From: Arthrobacter citreus | Lineage (GTDB): Bacteria > Actinomycetota > Actinomycetes > Actinomycetales > Micrococcaceae | NCBI RefSeq assembly: GCF_038405225.1 | Contig: NZ_CP151657.1 | Coordinates: 1,116,001 to 1,180,000, forward strand | Direction: 5' to 3' | Length of the DNA stretch: 64,000 nucleotides | Shown here: positions 26,046 through 34,382 of the stretch, piece after piece | Layout: each line of letters opens with the position of its first letter | Numbering within the stretch: the first letter of the stretch is position 1 | Made by a program: the position numbers and the translations under genes | Notes under the pieces: model-generated | The model's input: only the letters and a program-made list of their open reading frames with translations | What the model was told of the DNA's origin: nothing | Database searches by the model: none

Positions 26046-26253
26046 TGGACCACTCCGCCGGGCCGATCTTGGAAAAGTCAGTCACCGGGTAGCCGCTCTC
26101 GGCTGCCCAGCGCGGAATGGCGTCTGTTGCCTGGGTGCAGTCGAACCGGATGACCAGCTCATCGCCGGCGGACATCGTGGTCATGGCCTCCTTGGCTTCC
26201 ACCAGGGGGAAGGGGCACACCTGTCCGTTTGTTTCGAGGGTTACTTGTGCCAT
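26026..26253 (-). CDS. tusA: TusA family sulfurtransferase
   Basis: A 75-residue cytoplasmic sulfur-carrier with the active-site CPFPLVEAKEAM (Cys-Pro-x-Pro) near the N-terminus and the end FSKIGPAEWSITVQK. TusA-type proteins carry persulfide sulfur. It follows the YedE gene by 35 bases on the same strand, the common yedE-tusA pair in which the carrier accepts sulfur from imported thiosulfate or a related compound. The start ATG 26253 has AAGGAAG nine bases before it. Confidence 0.93.
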   Translation of the reverse strand: MAQVTLETNGQVCPFPLVEAKEAMTTMSAGDELVIRFDCTQATDAIPRWAAESGYPVTDFSKIGPAEWSITVQKA

Positions 26254-26288
26254 GTGATGTTCTTCCTTTCGGGAGGAAATGATGTGGT

Positions 26289-27437
26289 CTAGCAGTGGGT
26301 CGTGGGGTGGCAGCGGGTCATGGGGTGCGGGCGCCGGCGGCTGCGGGCGCCGGCGGCTGCGGGAGCCGTCTGGGACGCAGCGCTGGACGCCGCCCTTGAC
26401 GCCGTGCCAGCGGGTGCCGGAGGGCGGCGCTTCATAATCGTGAGCCTGGCAGCCAGCCCGGTGCCCAGGATCATGCACACCAGGGCGGTCCAGCCCTGGA
26501 AGCTGAACTGAGCCGTTTCAACCATGGCGTTCCCAATGGTGCAGCCGCCGGCCAGCGCAGCGCCGACGCCCATCAGCGCACCGCCGCCAAGGCTTTTGTG
26601 CACAGTGTTGGCGTCCGGAATGCGGATCCGGAATTCGCCGCTGCCCTTGGCGGCAATGAACGAGCCCACAAGGATGCCCAGAACCAGGAAAACTCCCCAG
26701 TCGACCAGTTCTGGATCGCCCGTCACCAGGTAATTGACTGCGTTCGACGACGGCGTGGTGATTCCCAGCCCAGCCTCGCGCCCCGTGGCCCAGCTCAGCG
26801 GCCAGGCGAGAATCGCGATCAGGCCAATCACCACAGCGGTGGCGAAGGCATTCCAGGGCTTCTCGAAGAGCAGGTGCGCCAGACCTGTTTTGGATGGCGG
26901 CGGGGTGGCCATGGTGAACTTCGGCTTGCTCAGGTGATGGCGGACGGCCAGGGCCACGCCGCCGGTCAGGACTGCGACAAGGATCCAGGGCGAAACGTTC
27001 AGCACGGAATGGAAGGTGCTTTGTTCCACGGTGACTGAGCGCATGGATGTGGTGAACCCGGCCAGCGGCCCGGTTTTCATCACGGCCGCAAACAGGGCGT
27101 ACGTGATCAGGGCCAGCCAGCTGCCCACAAGGCCTTCCCCGGCGCGGTAATACGTCCCCGTGGCGCAGCCGCCGGCCAGGACAATGGCAAACCCGAAGAT
27201 CAAACCGCCCACTATGGTGGCCAGCCACGGGAAGGGACCGGAATCCAGGCTAATGACGCCGGCTGCATCCAGGGCGAAAACCCCGATGCTCTGCACGGCC
27301 ACAACCACCATGAAGGCGGTCAGCCACCGGGTATTGCGGGTCACCCAGACATCGCGGAAAGCGCCGGTGACGCAAAAACGTCCGCGCTGCATCACGAAGC
27401 CCAGTGCGATGCCGACGAACAGGCCGGAAATAAGCAT
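26289..27437 (-). CDS. YeeE/YedE (TsuA-like) thiosulfate/sulfur transporter
   Basis: A 382-residue membrane protein with about nine helices. It has the three cysteine motifs of the thiosulfate transporter family: GRFCVTGAFRD near residue 20, AGGCATGTYYRAGEG in the middle and AGGCTIGNAM in the second half. Imported thiosulfate would be relayed along these cysteines and passed to the adjacent TusA. The last 40 residues are Ala/Arg/Pro-rich and end in a Cys/His-containing tail, encoded by short tandem repeats (26292-26363); they do not look like family sequence. Confidence 0.92.
   Translation of the reverse strand: MLISGLFVGIALGFVMQRGRFCVTGAFRDVWVTRNTRWLTAFMVVVAVQSIGVFALDAAGVISLDSGPFPWLATIVGGLIFGFAIVLAGGCATGTYYRAGEGLVGSWLALITYALFAAVMKTGPLAGFTTSMRSVTVEQSTFHSVLNVSPWILVAVLTGGVALAVRHHLSKPKFTMATPPPSKTGLAHLLFEKPWNAFATAVVIGLIAILAWPLSWATGREAGLGITTPSSNAVNYLVTGDPELVDWGVFLVLGILVGSFIAAKGSGEFRIRIPDANTVHKSLGGGALMGVGAALAGGCTIGNAMVETAQFSFQGWTALVCMILGTGLAARLTIMKRRPPAPAGTASRAASSAASQTAPAAAGARSRRRPHPMTRCHPTTHC
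26292..26363. repeat. Two consecutive tandem repeats in the 3' end of the yedE-like gene
   Basis: An 18-bp unit, GCAGTGGGTCGTGGGGTG, occurs twice (26292-26309 and 26310-26327, three differences). It is followed by a 16-bp unit, TGCGGGCGCCGGCGGC, present 2.4 times (26326-26363). The 16-bp unit is not a multiple of three, so gaining or losing a copy would change the frame of the protein tail. Confidence 0.85.
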
Positions 27438-27759
27438 GGAAGTGTCCCCTTCCGGGGTCGAAGAAATAGCGGGAAAAGCGGCGGTTGGGAAGCCGGGATC
27501 AGTGCGGGAGCAAACTGCGCTGCCTCCGCCGTCAGGATGACGTGCGCCAAAGCGGCCGTTTCTCAGGGCGGCCGTTGCTCGGGGCCGCAGCCATCAACGC
27601 TATTGCTCCCGGCTTCCGCCGGGCAAAGAATGTGGCGCCGCGTGAACAGCGGTTAAGTGCGGTGACGCCGGGGGAATAAAATCTCTCCCAGCCAGCCCCT
27701 AGCAATTACTAGGTAGTCCAAGTAAATTGGGCGACCACGGTACCAATGAAGGGCGGAGC
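27438..27759. other. Gene-free divergent region between the sulfur transporter and the acyl-CoA dehydrogenase operon
   Basis: No protein-coding gene is supported here. There are two hairpins: CCCGGC-TTCC-GCCGGG (27608-27623) and CGGCCG (27553-27558 and 27569-27574). On the minus strand GAGCAA occurs twice within these structures, and an open stretch ends LPGGSREQ-stop but lacks a normal start. It may be a structured leader of the sulfur genes. It does not match the SAM-I riboswitch core as I know it. Promoters for both sides must lie here but none is clear. Confidence 0.45.
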
Positions 27760-28896
27760 ATGTTCGAACTCACCGAGGATCAACAAGCGATCAGGGACAT
27801 GGTGCGCGAATTTGCCGCTGATGCCCTGGCCCCCAACGCAGCTAAATGGGATGAGACGAAGCACTTTCCGGTGGACGTCCTGGCGCAGGCCGGAGAACTG
27901 GGCATGGGCGGAATTTACGCCGCCGAGGAGCACGGGGGTTCCGGTCTTTCCCGGAGCGATGCCGTCCTGATTTTCGAAGAGCTTTCCAAAGCCGACCCTT
28001 CCATTGCCGCCTACATTTCCATCCACAACATGGTGGTGTGGATGATCGACGCCTTCGGTAATGAAGAACAGCGTGCGCGCTGGATTCCGGAACTGGCCTC
28101 CATGCAGGCGCTGGGCAGCTACTGCCTCACCGAGCCCGGCGCCGGCTCGGACGCCGCAGCGCTGACCACCAAAGCCGAACGCGACGGCGACGAGTACGTG
28201 CTCAACGGCGTCAAGCAGTTCATCTCCGGTGCCGGCAGCTCGGCGTACTACGTTGTCATGGCGCGCACCAGCGGCTCCGGAGCCCGCGGGATCAGCGCGA
28301 TTGTTGTTCCCGCCGACACCCCGGGCCTGTCCTTCGGCCCCGCGGAGCGCAAGATGGGCTGGAACGCGCAGCCCACCGGCCAGGTGATCTTCACCGACCT
28401 GCGGGTGCCCGTCAGCAACCGGCTGGGGGAGGAGGGCGCCGGGTTCGGCATTGCCATGAAGGGCCTGAACGGCGGCCGCCTGAACATGGGGGCATGCTCG
28501 CTGGGCGGTGCACAGGCAGCCCTGGACCAGACGGTGGCCCACCTGAAGCAGCGGATGGCGTTCGGCCGGCCGCTCATTGAGCAGTCATCGCTCCTGTTCC
28601 GTCTTGCAGACATGGAAATGAAGCTTCAAACCGCCCGCACCATGCTGTGGCGGGCCGCGGATGCGCTGGACCGGGGAGCGCCCGACGTCGTCGCGCTGTG
28701 CGCCATTGCCAAGCGGGTGGCCACCGACAATGGCTTCGCTGTGGCCAACGAGGCGCTGCAGCTGCACGGCGGCTACGGCTACCTCTCGGAGTATGGGCTG
28801 GAAAAGATCGTCCGGGACCTGAGGGTCCACCAAATACTGGAAGGCTCCAACGAAATCATGCAGCTCATTGTTGGCCGGACCTTGGCGGAGGCCTGA
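27760..28896 (+). CDS. Acyl-CoA dehydrogenase, probable isobutyryl-CoA dehydrogenase
   Basis: FAD-dependent oxidation of a short branched acyl-CoA, probably isobutyryl-CoA from valine. The 378-residue protein has SYCLTEPGAGSDAAAL (FAD and substrate loop), RMAFGRPLIEQSSL, LHGGYGYLSEYGLEKIVRDL and the catalytic Glu in ILEGSNEIMQ, characteristic of the isobutyryl-CoA dehydrogenase/ACAD8 branch. The start ATG 27760 follows AAGGGCGGAGC closely. It heads a run of overlapping valine-pathway genes: hydrolase, hydroxyisobutyrate dehydrogenase and hydratase. Confidence 0.92.
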   Translation: MFELTEDQQAIRDMVREFAADALAPNAAKWDETKHFPVDVLAQAGELGMGGIYAAEEHGGSGLSRSDAVLIFEELSKADPSIAAYISIHNMVVWMIDAFGNEEQRARWIPELASMQALGSYCLTEPGAGSDAAALTTKAERDGDEYVLNGVKQFISGAGSSAYYVVMARTSGSGARGISAIVVPADTPGLSFGPAERKMGWNAQPTGQVIFTDLRVPVSNRLGEEGAGFGIAMKGLNGGRLNMGACSLGGAQAALDQTVAHLKQRMAFGRPLIEQSSLLFRLADMEMKLQTARTMLWRAADALDRGAPDVVALCAIAKRVATDNGFAVANEALQLHGGYGYLSEYGLEKIVRDLRVHQILEGSNEIMQLIVGRTLAEA

Positions 28897-28897
28897 G

Positions 28898-30028
28898 ATG
28901 ACCAAAAGCACCGCACCTGAACAGACGCAGGCACCGGCCGGCAGTGCAGAGCCCGAGGTCCTCATTGAACGCACCGGCCATCTGGGCCGGATCATCCTGA
29001 ACCGCCCCCGGGCCATCAACGCGCTCACCGCGGCCATGGTGTCCGCGATCCGCGGCGCGCTGGACGAGTGGGAGCACGACGACGGCGTGGCCACCGTCCT
29101 GCTGTCCGGTGCCGGTGAGCGCGGGTTGTGCGCCGGAGGCGACATTGTGGCCATTTACCGGGACGCCGGCAACGGGGGTGCCGCATCCGCACGGTTCTGG
29201 GCCGAGGAGTACGAACTCAACGCCCGGATCAGCAGCTATCCCAAACCCTATGTGGCGATCATGGATGGAATTGTCCTGGGCGGCGGCGTCGGCGTTTCAG
29301 CTCACGGCCGCCACCGGATCGTCACCGAGCGCACCAAAGTGGGCATGCCCGAAACGGGCATCGGTTTTGTGCCCGACGTCGGCGGCACCTATCTGCTCTC
29401 ACGCGCACCGGGGGAACTGGGCACCCATGCCGCCCTCACCGCCGGAACCATGACCGGAGCTGATGCCATCCTCCTGGGGCTTGCCGACGTCTACGTGGAC
29501 AGCAGCCGGTTGGAGGAACTGGCCGCCGCGCTCGCCGAAAAACCGGCCGGGGACGTCCTGCGGAACTTTGCCGGGGAGGCTCCGGAAGCCCCGCTCGCCG
29601 CTGCACGGCACTGGATTGATGAGTGTTACGGTCACGACGACGTCGAGTCCATCCTGGATGCCCTGCTCCGCTCCGGGAACAGGGACGCCAACTCCGCCGC
29701 CGCCGCAGTGCAGGCCAAGTCGCCGACGGCGCTGAAGGTGACACTGCAGTCACTGCGCCGGGCACGCGCGCTTCCGGACCTGGTGAGCGTCCTGGCGCAG
29801 GAATACCGCGTGTCCCTGCATGCCCTGGCCGCGCCGGACTTCGCCGAGGGGGTCCGGGCACAGGTCATCGACAAGGACCGCAATCCGCGCTGGCAGCCCG
29901 CATCTTTGCAGGAGGTGCGCCGGAGCGACGTCGACGCATACTTTGAACCCGTGCGCGGCCAGACGGACATCTTCACCCCGGAGGTCATTGGCACGGACTT
30001 CGTCACTAAGAGCCAGGAGCCGAAATGA
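28898..30028 (+). CDS. 3-Hydroxyisobutyryl-CoA hydrolase
   Basis: Releases 3-hydroxyisobutyrate from its CoA thioester in valine breakdown. The 376-residue crotonase-fold enzyme is longer than simple hydratases and shows the HIBCH pattern: CAGGDIVAIYRDA, FWAEEYELNARISSYPKPYV, MDGIVLGGGVGVSAHGRHR, then MPETGIGFVPDVGGTYLLSR. It begins one base after the dehydrogenase stop and its own stop overlaps the next start (ATGA). Confidence 0.94.
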   Translation: MTKSTAPEQTQAPAGSAEPEVLIERTGHLGRIILNRPRAINALTAAMVSAIRGALDEWEHDDGVATVLLSGAGERGLCAGGDIVAIYRDAGNGGAASARFWAEEYELNARISSYPKPYVAIMDGIVLGGGVGVSAHGRHRIVTERTKVGMPETGIGFVPDVGGTYLLSRAPGELGTHAALTAGTMTGADAILLGLADVYVDSSRLEELAAALAEKPAGDVLRNFAGEAPEAPLAAARHWIDECYGHDDVESILDALLRSGNRDANSAAAAVQAKSPTALKVTLQSLRRARALPDLVSVLAQEYRVSLHALAAPDFAEGVRAQVIDKDRNPRWQPASLQEVRRSDVDAYFEPVRGQTDIFTPEVIGTDFVTKSQEPK

Positions 30029-31071
30029 GACAGGAACCGGAAACCGCGCAGGCACAGGACATGATCCAGGGCACCAGAGTTGGATTCATCGGCCTGGGCA
30101 ACATGGGCGGCCCGATGGCCGCCAACCTGGCCGCCGCAGGCTACCCCGTGACCGGCTATGATCCGGTCCCCGCGGCGGCGGAGCGTGCCGCAGCCAAAGG
30201 CATCCGGATGATGCCCACCGCTGACCAGGCCGTGGCGGAGGCCGACGTCGTCATCACCATGCTGCCCACCGGCCAGCACGTCCTGAATGCGTTGTCCGGC
30301 GACGGCGACAGCCTAGGGCTGCTCGCCGCGGCCGCACCCAACGCCCTGTTTCTTGAGTGCTCCACCATTTCCGTGGACGACGCCCGCACCGCCCACGCGC
30401 TGATGCTGGAAATGGGACACCGCGGGCTGGACGCGCCGGTATCCGGCGGCGTGGTTGGCGCCGAAGCGGGAACCCTGACCTTCATGGCAGGCGGCGCGGC
30501 CGCCGACTTCGCGGCCGCACGCCCCCTGCTGGAGGTCATGGGCGGCCGGGTGGTGCACTGCGGCGACGCCGGAGCAGGCCAGGCCGCCAAGATTTGCAAC
30601 AACATGATCCTGGGCGTGTCCATGATCGCGGTCAGCGAGGCCTTTGTCCTCGGCGAGGAACTGGGCCTGACGCACGAGGCACTGTTCGACGTCGCCTCCG
30701 CTGCCTCCGGCCAGTGCTGGGCGCTGACCACTAATTGTCCGGTGCCCGGACCTGTCCCCACCAGTCCCGCCAACCGCGGCTACCAGCCCGGATTCGCCGC
30801 AGCGTTAATGGCCAAGGATCTGGGCCTGGCCGCCGACGCCCTCGATTCCACCGGAGTCCGCGCGGAGCTGGGACGGCGGGCCGGTGAAATCTACCGGGAC
30901 CTCACGGCGTCGGGCGGCGGCGGCCAGGACTTTTCCGCCGTCATCAAGACCATCCGGGCCGCTTCGGAAACTCCGGCCGCCCCGGAAGCCGATGCCGGAG
31001 CGCACCACCCCACCGAGGAACAACAGCCGGCTGGAACAACGCAGCCGGCAGAACAGAGCGGAGCAGTATGA
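30025..31071 (+). CDS. mmsB: 3-Hydroxyisobutyrate dehydrogenase
   Basis: NAD-dependent oxidation of 3-hydroxyisobutyrate to methylmalonate semialdehyde. The 348-residue protein has the dinucleotide site [38 protein letters not shown] and [18 protein letters not shown] with the catalytic Lys. The last 35 or so residues ([12 protein letters not shown] onward) are a Pro/Ala/Gln-rich extension not found in the family core, ending right at the ATGA overlap with the next gene. GGAG before ATG 30025 supports this start over an in-frame ATG 12 codons later. Confidence 0.94.
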   Translation: MRQEPETAQAQDMIQGTRVGFIGLGNMGGPMAANLAAAGYPVTGYDPVPAAAERAAAKGIRMMPTADQAVAEADVVITMLPTGQHVLNALSGDGDSLGLLAAAAPNALFLECSTISVDDARTAHALMLEMGHRGLDAPVSGGVVGAEAGTLTFMAGGAAADFAAARPLLEVMGGRVVHCGDAGAGQAAKICNNMILGVSMIAVSEAFVLGEELGLTHEALFDVASAASGQCWALTTNCPVPGPVPTSPANRGYQPGFAAALMAKDLGLAADALDSTGVRAELGRRAGEIYRDLTASGGGGQDFSAVIKTIRAASETPAAPEADAGAHHPTEEQQPAGTTQPAEQSGAV

Positions 31072-31844
31072 GCGAGTACGAGAACATCCTTCTGGAGCGC
31101 AGCGGACGGGTTGGCATCATCACCCTGAACCGGCCCAAGGCCCTGAACGCGCTGAACTACGGGCTGATGCAGGATGTGGTCTCGGCAGCGGTGGAGCTTG
31201 ACGACGACCCGGACATCGGCGCCATCATCATCACCGGTTCGGAGCGGGCCTTCGCCGCCGGCGCCGACATTAAGGAGATGTCCGAAAAGTCCTACATGGA
31301 CATGTACCTGGGCAACTGGTTCCGCGGCTGGGACACCCTCGCCGCCGTCCGCACCCCGGTGATTGCCGCCGTCGCCGGCCATGCCCTGGGCGGCGGCTGC
31401 GAACTGGCGCTGCTGTGCGACTTCATCATTGCCGCGGACACTGCCACGTTCGGTCAGCCGGAAATCAAGCTGGGGGTCATTCCCGGGATCGGCGGGTCCC
31501 AGCGGCTCACCCGCGCGGTGGGCAAGGCCAAGGCCATGGAAATGATCCTCACCGGCCGGACCATCGGCGCCGAGGAAGCCGAGCGGGCGGGGATGGTGGC
31601 CCGCGTGGTGCCGGCCGCCGAGCTGCTCGACGACGCCCGGTCCACCGCCGAAACCATCGCGTCCATGTCGGCTCCGGTGGTCATGCTGGGTAAGGAGCTG
31701 GTGAACGCCGCGTTCGAGACCACGCTGGATTCGGGTATCCGGCTCGAACGCAGGGTCTTCCATTCCGTCTTTGGTTTGGAGGACCAGAAGGAGGGCATGG
31801 CGGCGTTTATCGAGAAGCGCAAACCTGATTTCAAGCACCGCTGA
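31068..31844 (+). CDS. Enoyl-CoA hydratase
   Basis: A 258-residue crotonase that hydrates 2-enoyl-CoA, probably methacrylyl-CoA in this operon. Both catalytic glutamates are present: Glu112 in [12 protein letters not shown] and Glu132 in [13 protein letters not shown]. The oxyanion-hole segment is [11 protein letters not shown]. It overlaps mmsB by four bases and has GGAG before its ATG. The order places hydratase after the enzymes that use its product, but all are co-transcribed. Confidence 0.94.
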   Translation: MSEYENILLERSGRVGIITLNRPKALNALNYGLMQDVVSAAVELDDDPDIGAIIITGSERAFAAGADIKEMSEKSYMDMYLGNWFRGWDTLAAVRTPVIAAVAGHALGGGCELALLCDFIIAADTATFGQPEIKLGVIPGIGGSQRLTRAVGKAKAMEMILTGRTIGAEEAERAGMVARVVPAAELLDDARSTAETIASMSAPVVMLGKELVNAAFETTLDSGIRLERRVFHSVFGLEDQKEGMAAFIEKRKPDFKHR

Positions 31845-31906
31845 GCCTGCGCATAGAACCCTGCATTACCCCAAGCAATCCGAGCACGACGAGAACACGA
31901 GGCATC

Positions 31907-33439
31907 ATGACCCAGCTCAACATTCCCTTGGAAGCGGAGCGCAGCGCTGACGGCAGCGCCCAGAGCCCCGATTACAGCTCCTTCCTGTCCGGTGTGGACC
32001 AGCCGATGTGGATTGGCGGCGAACCCGTGCCGGCCGCGTCCGGACAATGGCGCGACGTCCTCAACCCGGCGAAGCGGGAAACCGTCATTGCCCGGGTTCC
32101 GGCCAGCGGTCCCGAAGACGTGGACCGGGCCGTTTCCGCTGCCCGTGCGGCCTTCCCCGGCTGGCGCAGTGCCCACTTCACCGTCCGCTCCCGGGCTCTG
32201 TCCCTCATCGCCGATGAGATCGAGGCCCGCGCCGAAGACTTCGCCCGCCTCACCGCCCTGGACACCGGGAACGCGCTGCGCACCCAGGCCCGTCCGGAAG
32301 TCACCACCCTGGTAGCCCTGTTCCGCTACTTCGCCGGAATTGCCGGCGAGGTCAAGGGCGTGACCCTGCCCGCAGGGGAAGGCCAGCTGCAGTACACGCG
32401 CCTGGAACCGCTCGGCGTGGTGGCCTGCATCCTGCCCTGGAACTCACCGCTCATGATTGCCGGTTTCAAGCTCCCGGCGGCGCTGGCGGCCGGGAACACC
32501 GTGATCCTGAAAGCGGCCGACGACGCGCCGCTGACCATCCTGCTGCTGGCCGAAATCTGCGGCAAGCACCTGCCCGCGGGCACGGTTAACGCCCTGACCG
32601 GCAAGGGAAGCGTGATTGGTGCGGCACTGGCCGAGCACCCCGGCGTCGACAAGGTGTCCTTCACCGGATCCACCGAGGTGGGCCGCGGCGTCGCGCGCAC
32701 CGCCGGGGAGCGGCTGGCGCACGTGTCGCTGGAACTGGGCGGCAAGAACCCGTCCATCGTGTTCCCTGACGCTGTTGATGATGACCTGATCGACGGACTG
32801 CTGCTGGCTTCCCGGTTCACCCGGCAGGGCCAGAGCTGCACCGCCGGTTCACGGTTGTTCCTGCACGAGGACATTTACGACGAGGTCCTCGGACGGCTCT
32901 CCGCCAAGCTGGGTGCCCTGACCGTGGGCGACCCGCTGGATGAGGCCACCGACATGGGGGCGGTCATTAACAACAGCCAGTTCTCCTCCATCTCCGGTTA
33001 TCTGGAGGAGGGCCGCGGTTCCATGGCCACGATCCTCGGCGGTTCCGTGCCGGACGACGGTCCGCTGACCGAGGGGTACTTTCACCTGCCCACCGTCTTC
33101 GGTGGCGGCCGGAACGATTTCCGGCTGGCGCAGGAGGAAATCTTCGGTCCCGTGCTCGTGGCCATTCCCTGGCGGGACACCGAGGACGTCATCCGGATGG
33201 CCAACGAGTCCCATTACGGCCTGGCCGCCTATGTGTGGTCCCACAACCTGGATAACGCGCTGAACACTGCGCACCGGGTGGACGCCGGCTGGGTACAGGT
33301 CAATCAGGGCGGAGGCCAGGTGGTGGGCCAGTCCTACGGCGGCTACAAGCAGAGCGGAATTGGCCGGGAGGTGTCACTGGAGGGCATGCTCGCCGGGTTC
33401 ACCCAGACGAAGCAGATCAACGTCAAGCTGCGCGGCTGA
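31907..33439 (+). CDS. NAD(P)-dependent aldehyde dehydrogenase
   Basis: A 510-residue ALDH-superfamily enzyme oxidising an aldehyde to the acid. The catalytic Cys is residue 311 (GQSCTAGSR) and the general base Glu is residue 276 (LELGGKNP); NAD contacts are PWNSPLMIAGFKLPAAL and FTGSTEVGRG. It resembles betaine- or aromatic-aldehyde dehydrogenases more than the CoA-acylating methylmalonate semialdehyde dehydrogenase (MmsA) expected in a valine operon. It lies 62 bases after the hydratase, with GAGG before ATG 31907, and seven bases before the next gene. Confidence 0.92.
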   Translation: MTQLNIPLEAERSADGSAQSPDYSSFLSGVDQPMWIGGEPVPAASGQWRDVLNPAKRETVIARVPASGPEDVDRAVSAARAAFPGWRSAHFTVRSRALSLIADEIEARAEDFARLTALDTGNALRTQARPEVTTLVALFRYFAGIAGEVKGVTLPAGEGQLQYTRLEPLGVVACILPWNSPLMIAGFKLPAALAAGNTVILKAADDAPLTILLLAEICGKHLPAGTVNALTGKGSVIGAALAEHPGVDKVSFTGSTEVGRGVARTAGERLAHVSLELGGKNPSIVFPDAVDDDLIDGLLLASRFTRQGQSCTAGSRLFLHEDIYDEVLGRLSAKLGALTVGDPLDEATDMGAVINNSQFSSISGYLEEGRGSMATILGGSVPDDGPLTEGYFHLPTVFGGGRNDFRLAQEEIFGPVLVAIPWRDTEDVIRMANESHYGLAAYVWSHNLDNALNTAHRVDAGWVQVNQGGGQVVGQSYGGYKQSGIGREVSLEGMLAGFTQTKQINVKLRG

Positions 33440-33446
33440 GGCTCCG

Positions 33447-34382
33447 ATGAGCAAAGGGACCCTCAAGGTCACGAGGGACGGTCCGGTGGCAACCGTGCTG
33501 CTGGCCAATCCCGGGCGGCGCAACACGCTGACCGCCGCGATGTGGCGCCAGTTCGCCGTCGTGCTCGCACCGCTGGAGCACGACGACAGCGTCAAGGTGG
33601 TGATTATCCGCGGTGACGGGGAGGATTTTTCCGCCGGGGCGGACATTTCCGACCTGCGGGCCATCCTGCACAATCCGGACAACGGACTGCACGACGGCGG
33701 TGACGTCACGGCGGGGGAGGAAGCCATTGCCTCCTTTCCCAAGCCGGTCATTGCCGCCGTCGACGGGTATTGCCTGGGCGGTGCCTGGCAGGTCGCAGGC
33801 GCCTGCGACTTCCGGCTCGCCTCCGACCGCGCCGTTTTCGGTATCACTCCGGCGAAGATCGGCATTGTCTACCCGCTGTCGGGCATCAAGCGGCTGGTCC
33901 GGCTGGCCGGTCCCGGAGCCGCAAAGTACCTGCTGTTCAGCGGGGACTTTGTGCCGGCCGAGCAGGCGCTGCGTCTGGGACTCGTGGAGAGGGTCATTCC
34001 GCAGGCTGACTTCTGGACCGACGTCGCGTCCTTTGCCCGGCGTCTGGCGGGCCGTTCCCAGCTGTCGCTGCATGCCATGAAGGAGCTGGTGGACATCATT
34101 GCTGCCGGGGATCTGGAAGCAGGTGGTCTGGAAGCTGAGGGGCTGGAAGCCGGGGGCCTGGAAGCCGCCAGCCACCGCTGGCAGCAGGAGATGGCGGTGT
34201 CTCCGGATCCGGCCATTGGCGTCCGTGCCTTTCTCGCCAAGACCGAGCCCGTCTTCACCTGGACCGGACCCGCGGATTCGCGCAGCGACGGTGCCGGTGC
34301 CGGTGCGGCTGAGGTTGCCGGCGCGGCTAACAGCGGCGGGCAGGACGCCGCCGGCAGGGCATACGACCCGAAAGAGGAATGA
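33447..34382 (+). CDS. Enoyl-CoA hydratase/isomerase family protein lacking both catalytic glutamates
   Basis: A 311-residue crotonase-fold protein. The CoA and oxyanion segments are normal (DFSAGADISDL, YCLGGAW), but the two hydratase glutamates are replaced: Gln115 in GGAWQVAGACDF and Ala136 in FGITPAKIGI. It therefore probably does not hydrate enoyl-CoA; isomerase, hydrolase or lyase activity is possible. Residues 222-241 are a four-copy LEAGG-type repeat and the C-terminus after about residue 280 is low complexity. It starts seven bases after the ALDH stop and overlaps the acyl-CoA synthetase start. Confidence 0.85.
   Translation: MSKGTLKVTRDGPVATVLLANPGRRNTLTAAMWRQFAVVLAPLEHDDSVKVVIIRGDGEDFSAGADISDLRAILHNPDNGLHDGGDVTAGEEAIASFPKPVIAAVDGYCLGGAWQVAGACDFRLASDRAVFGITPAKIGIVYPLSGIKRLVRLAGPGAAKYLLFSGDFVPAEQALRLGLVERVIPQADFWTDVASFARRLAGRSQLSLHAMKELVDIIAAGDLEAGGLEAEGLEAGGLEAASHRWQQEMAVSPDPAIGVRAFLAKTEPVFTWTGPADSRSDGAGAGAAEVAGAANSGGQDAAGRAYDPKEE
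34110..34169 (+). repeat. Four tandem 15-bp repeats inside the crotonase-like gene
   Basis: Units start at 34110, 34125, 34140 and 34155, each encoding a form of (D/G)LEA(G/E/A). The array is in frame, so copy-number change would lengthen or shorten the linker without a frameshift. Confidence 0.9.

Noticed and set aside
27438-27759. SAM-I riboswitch before the sulfur transporter
   Set aside because: The conserved S-box core and its GGCAACC segment are not found on either strand.
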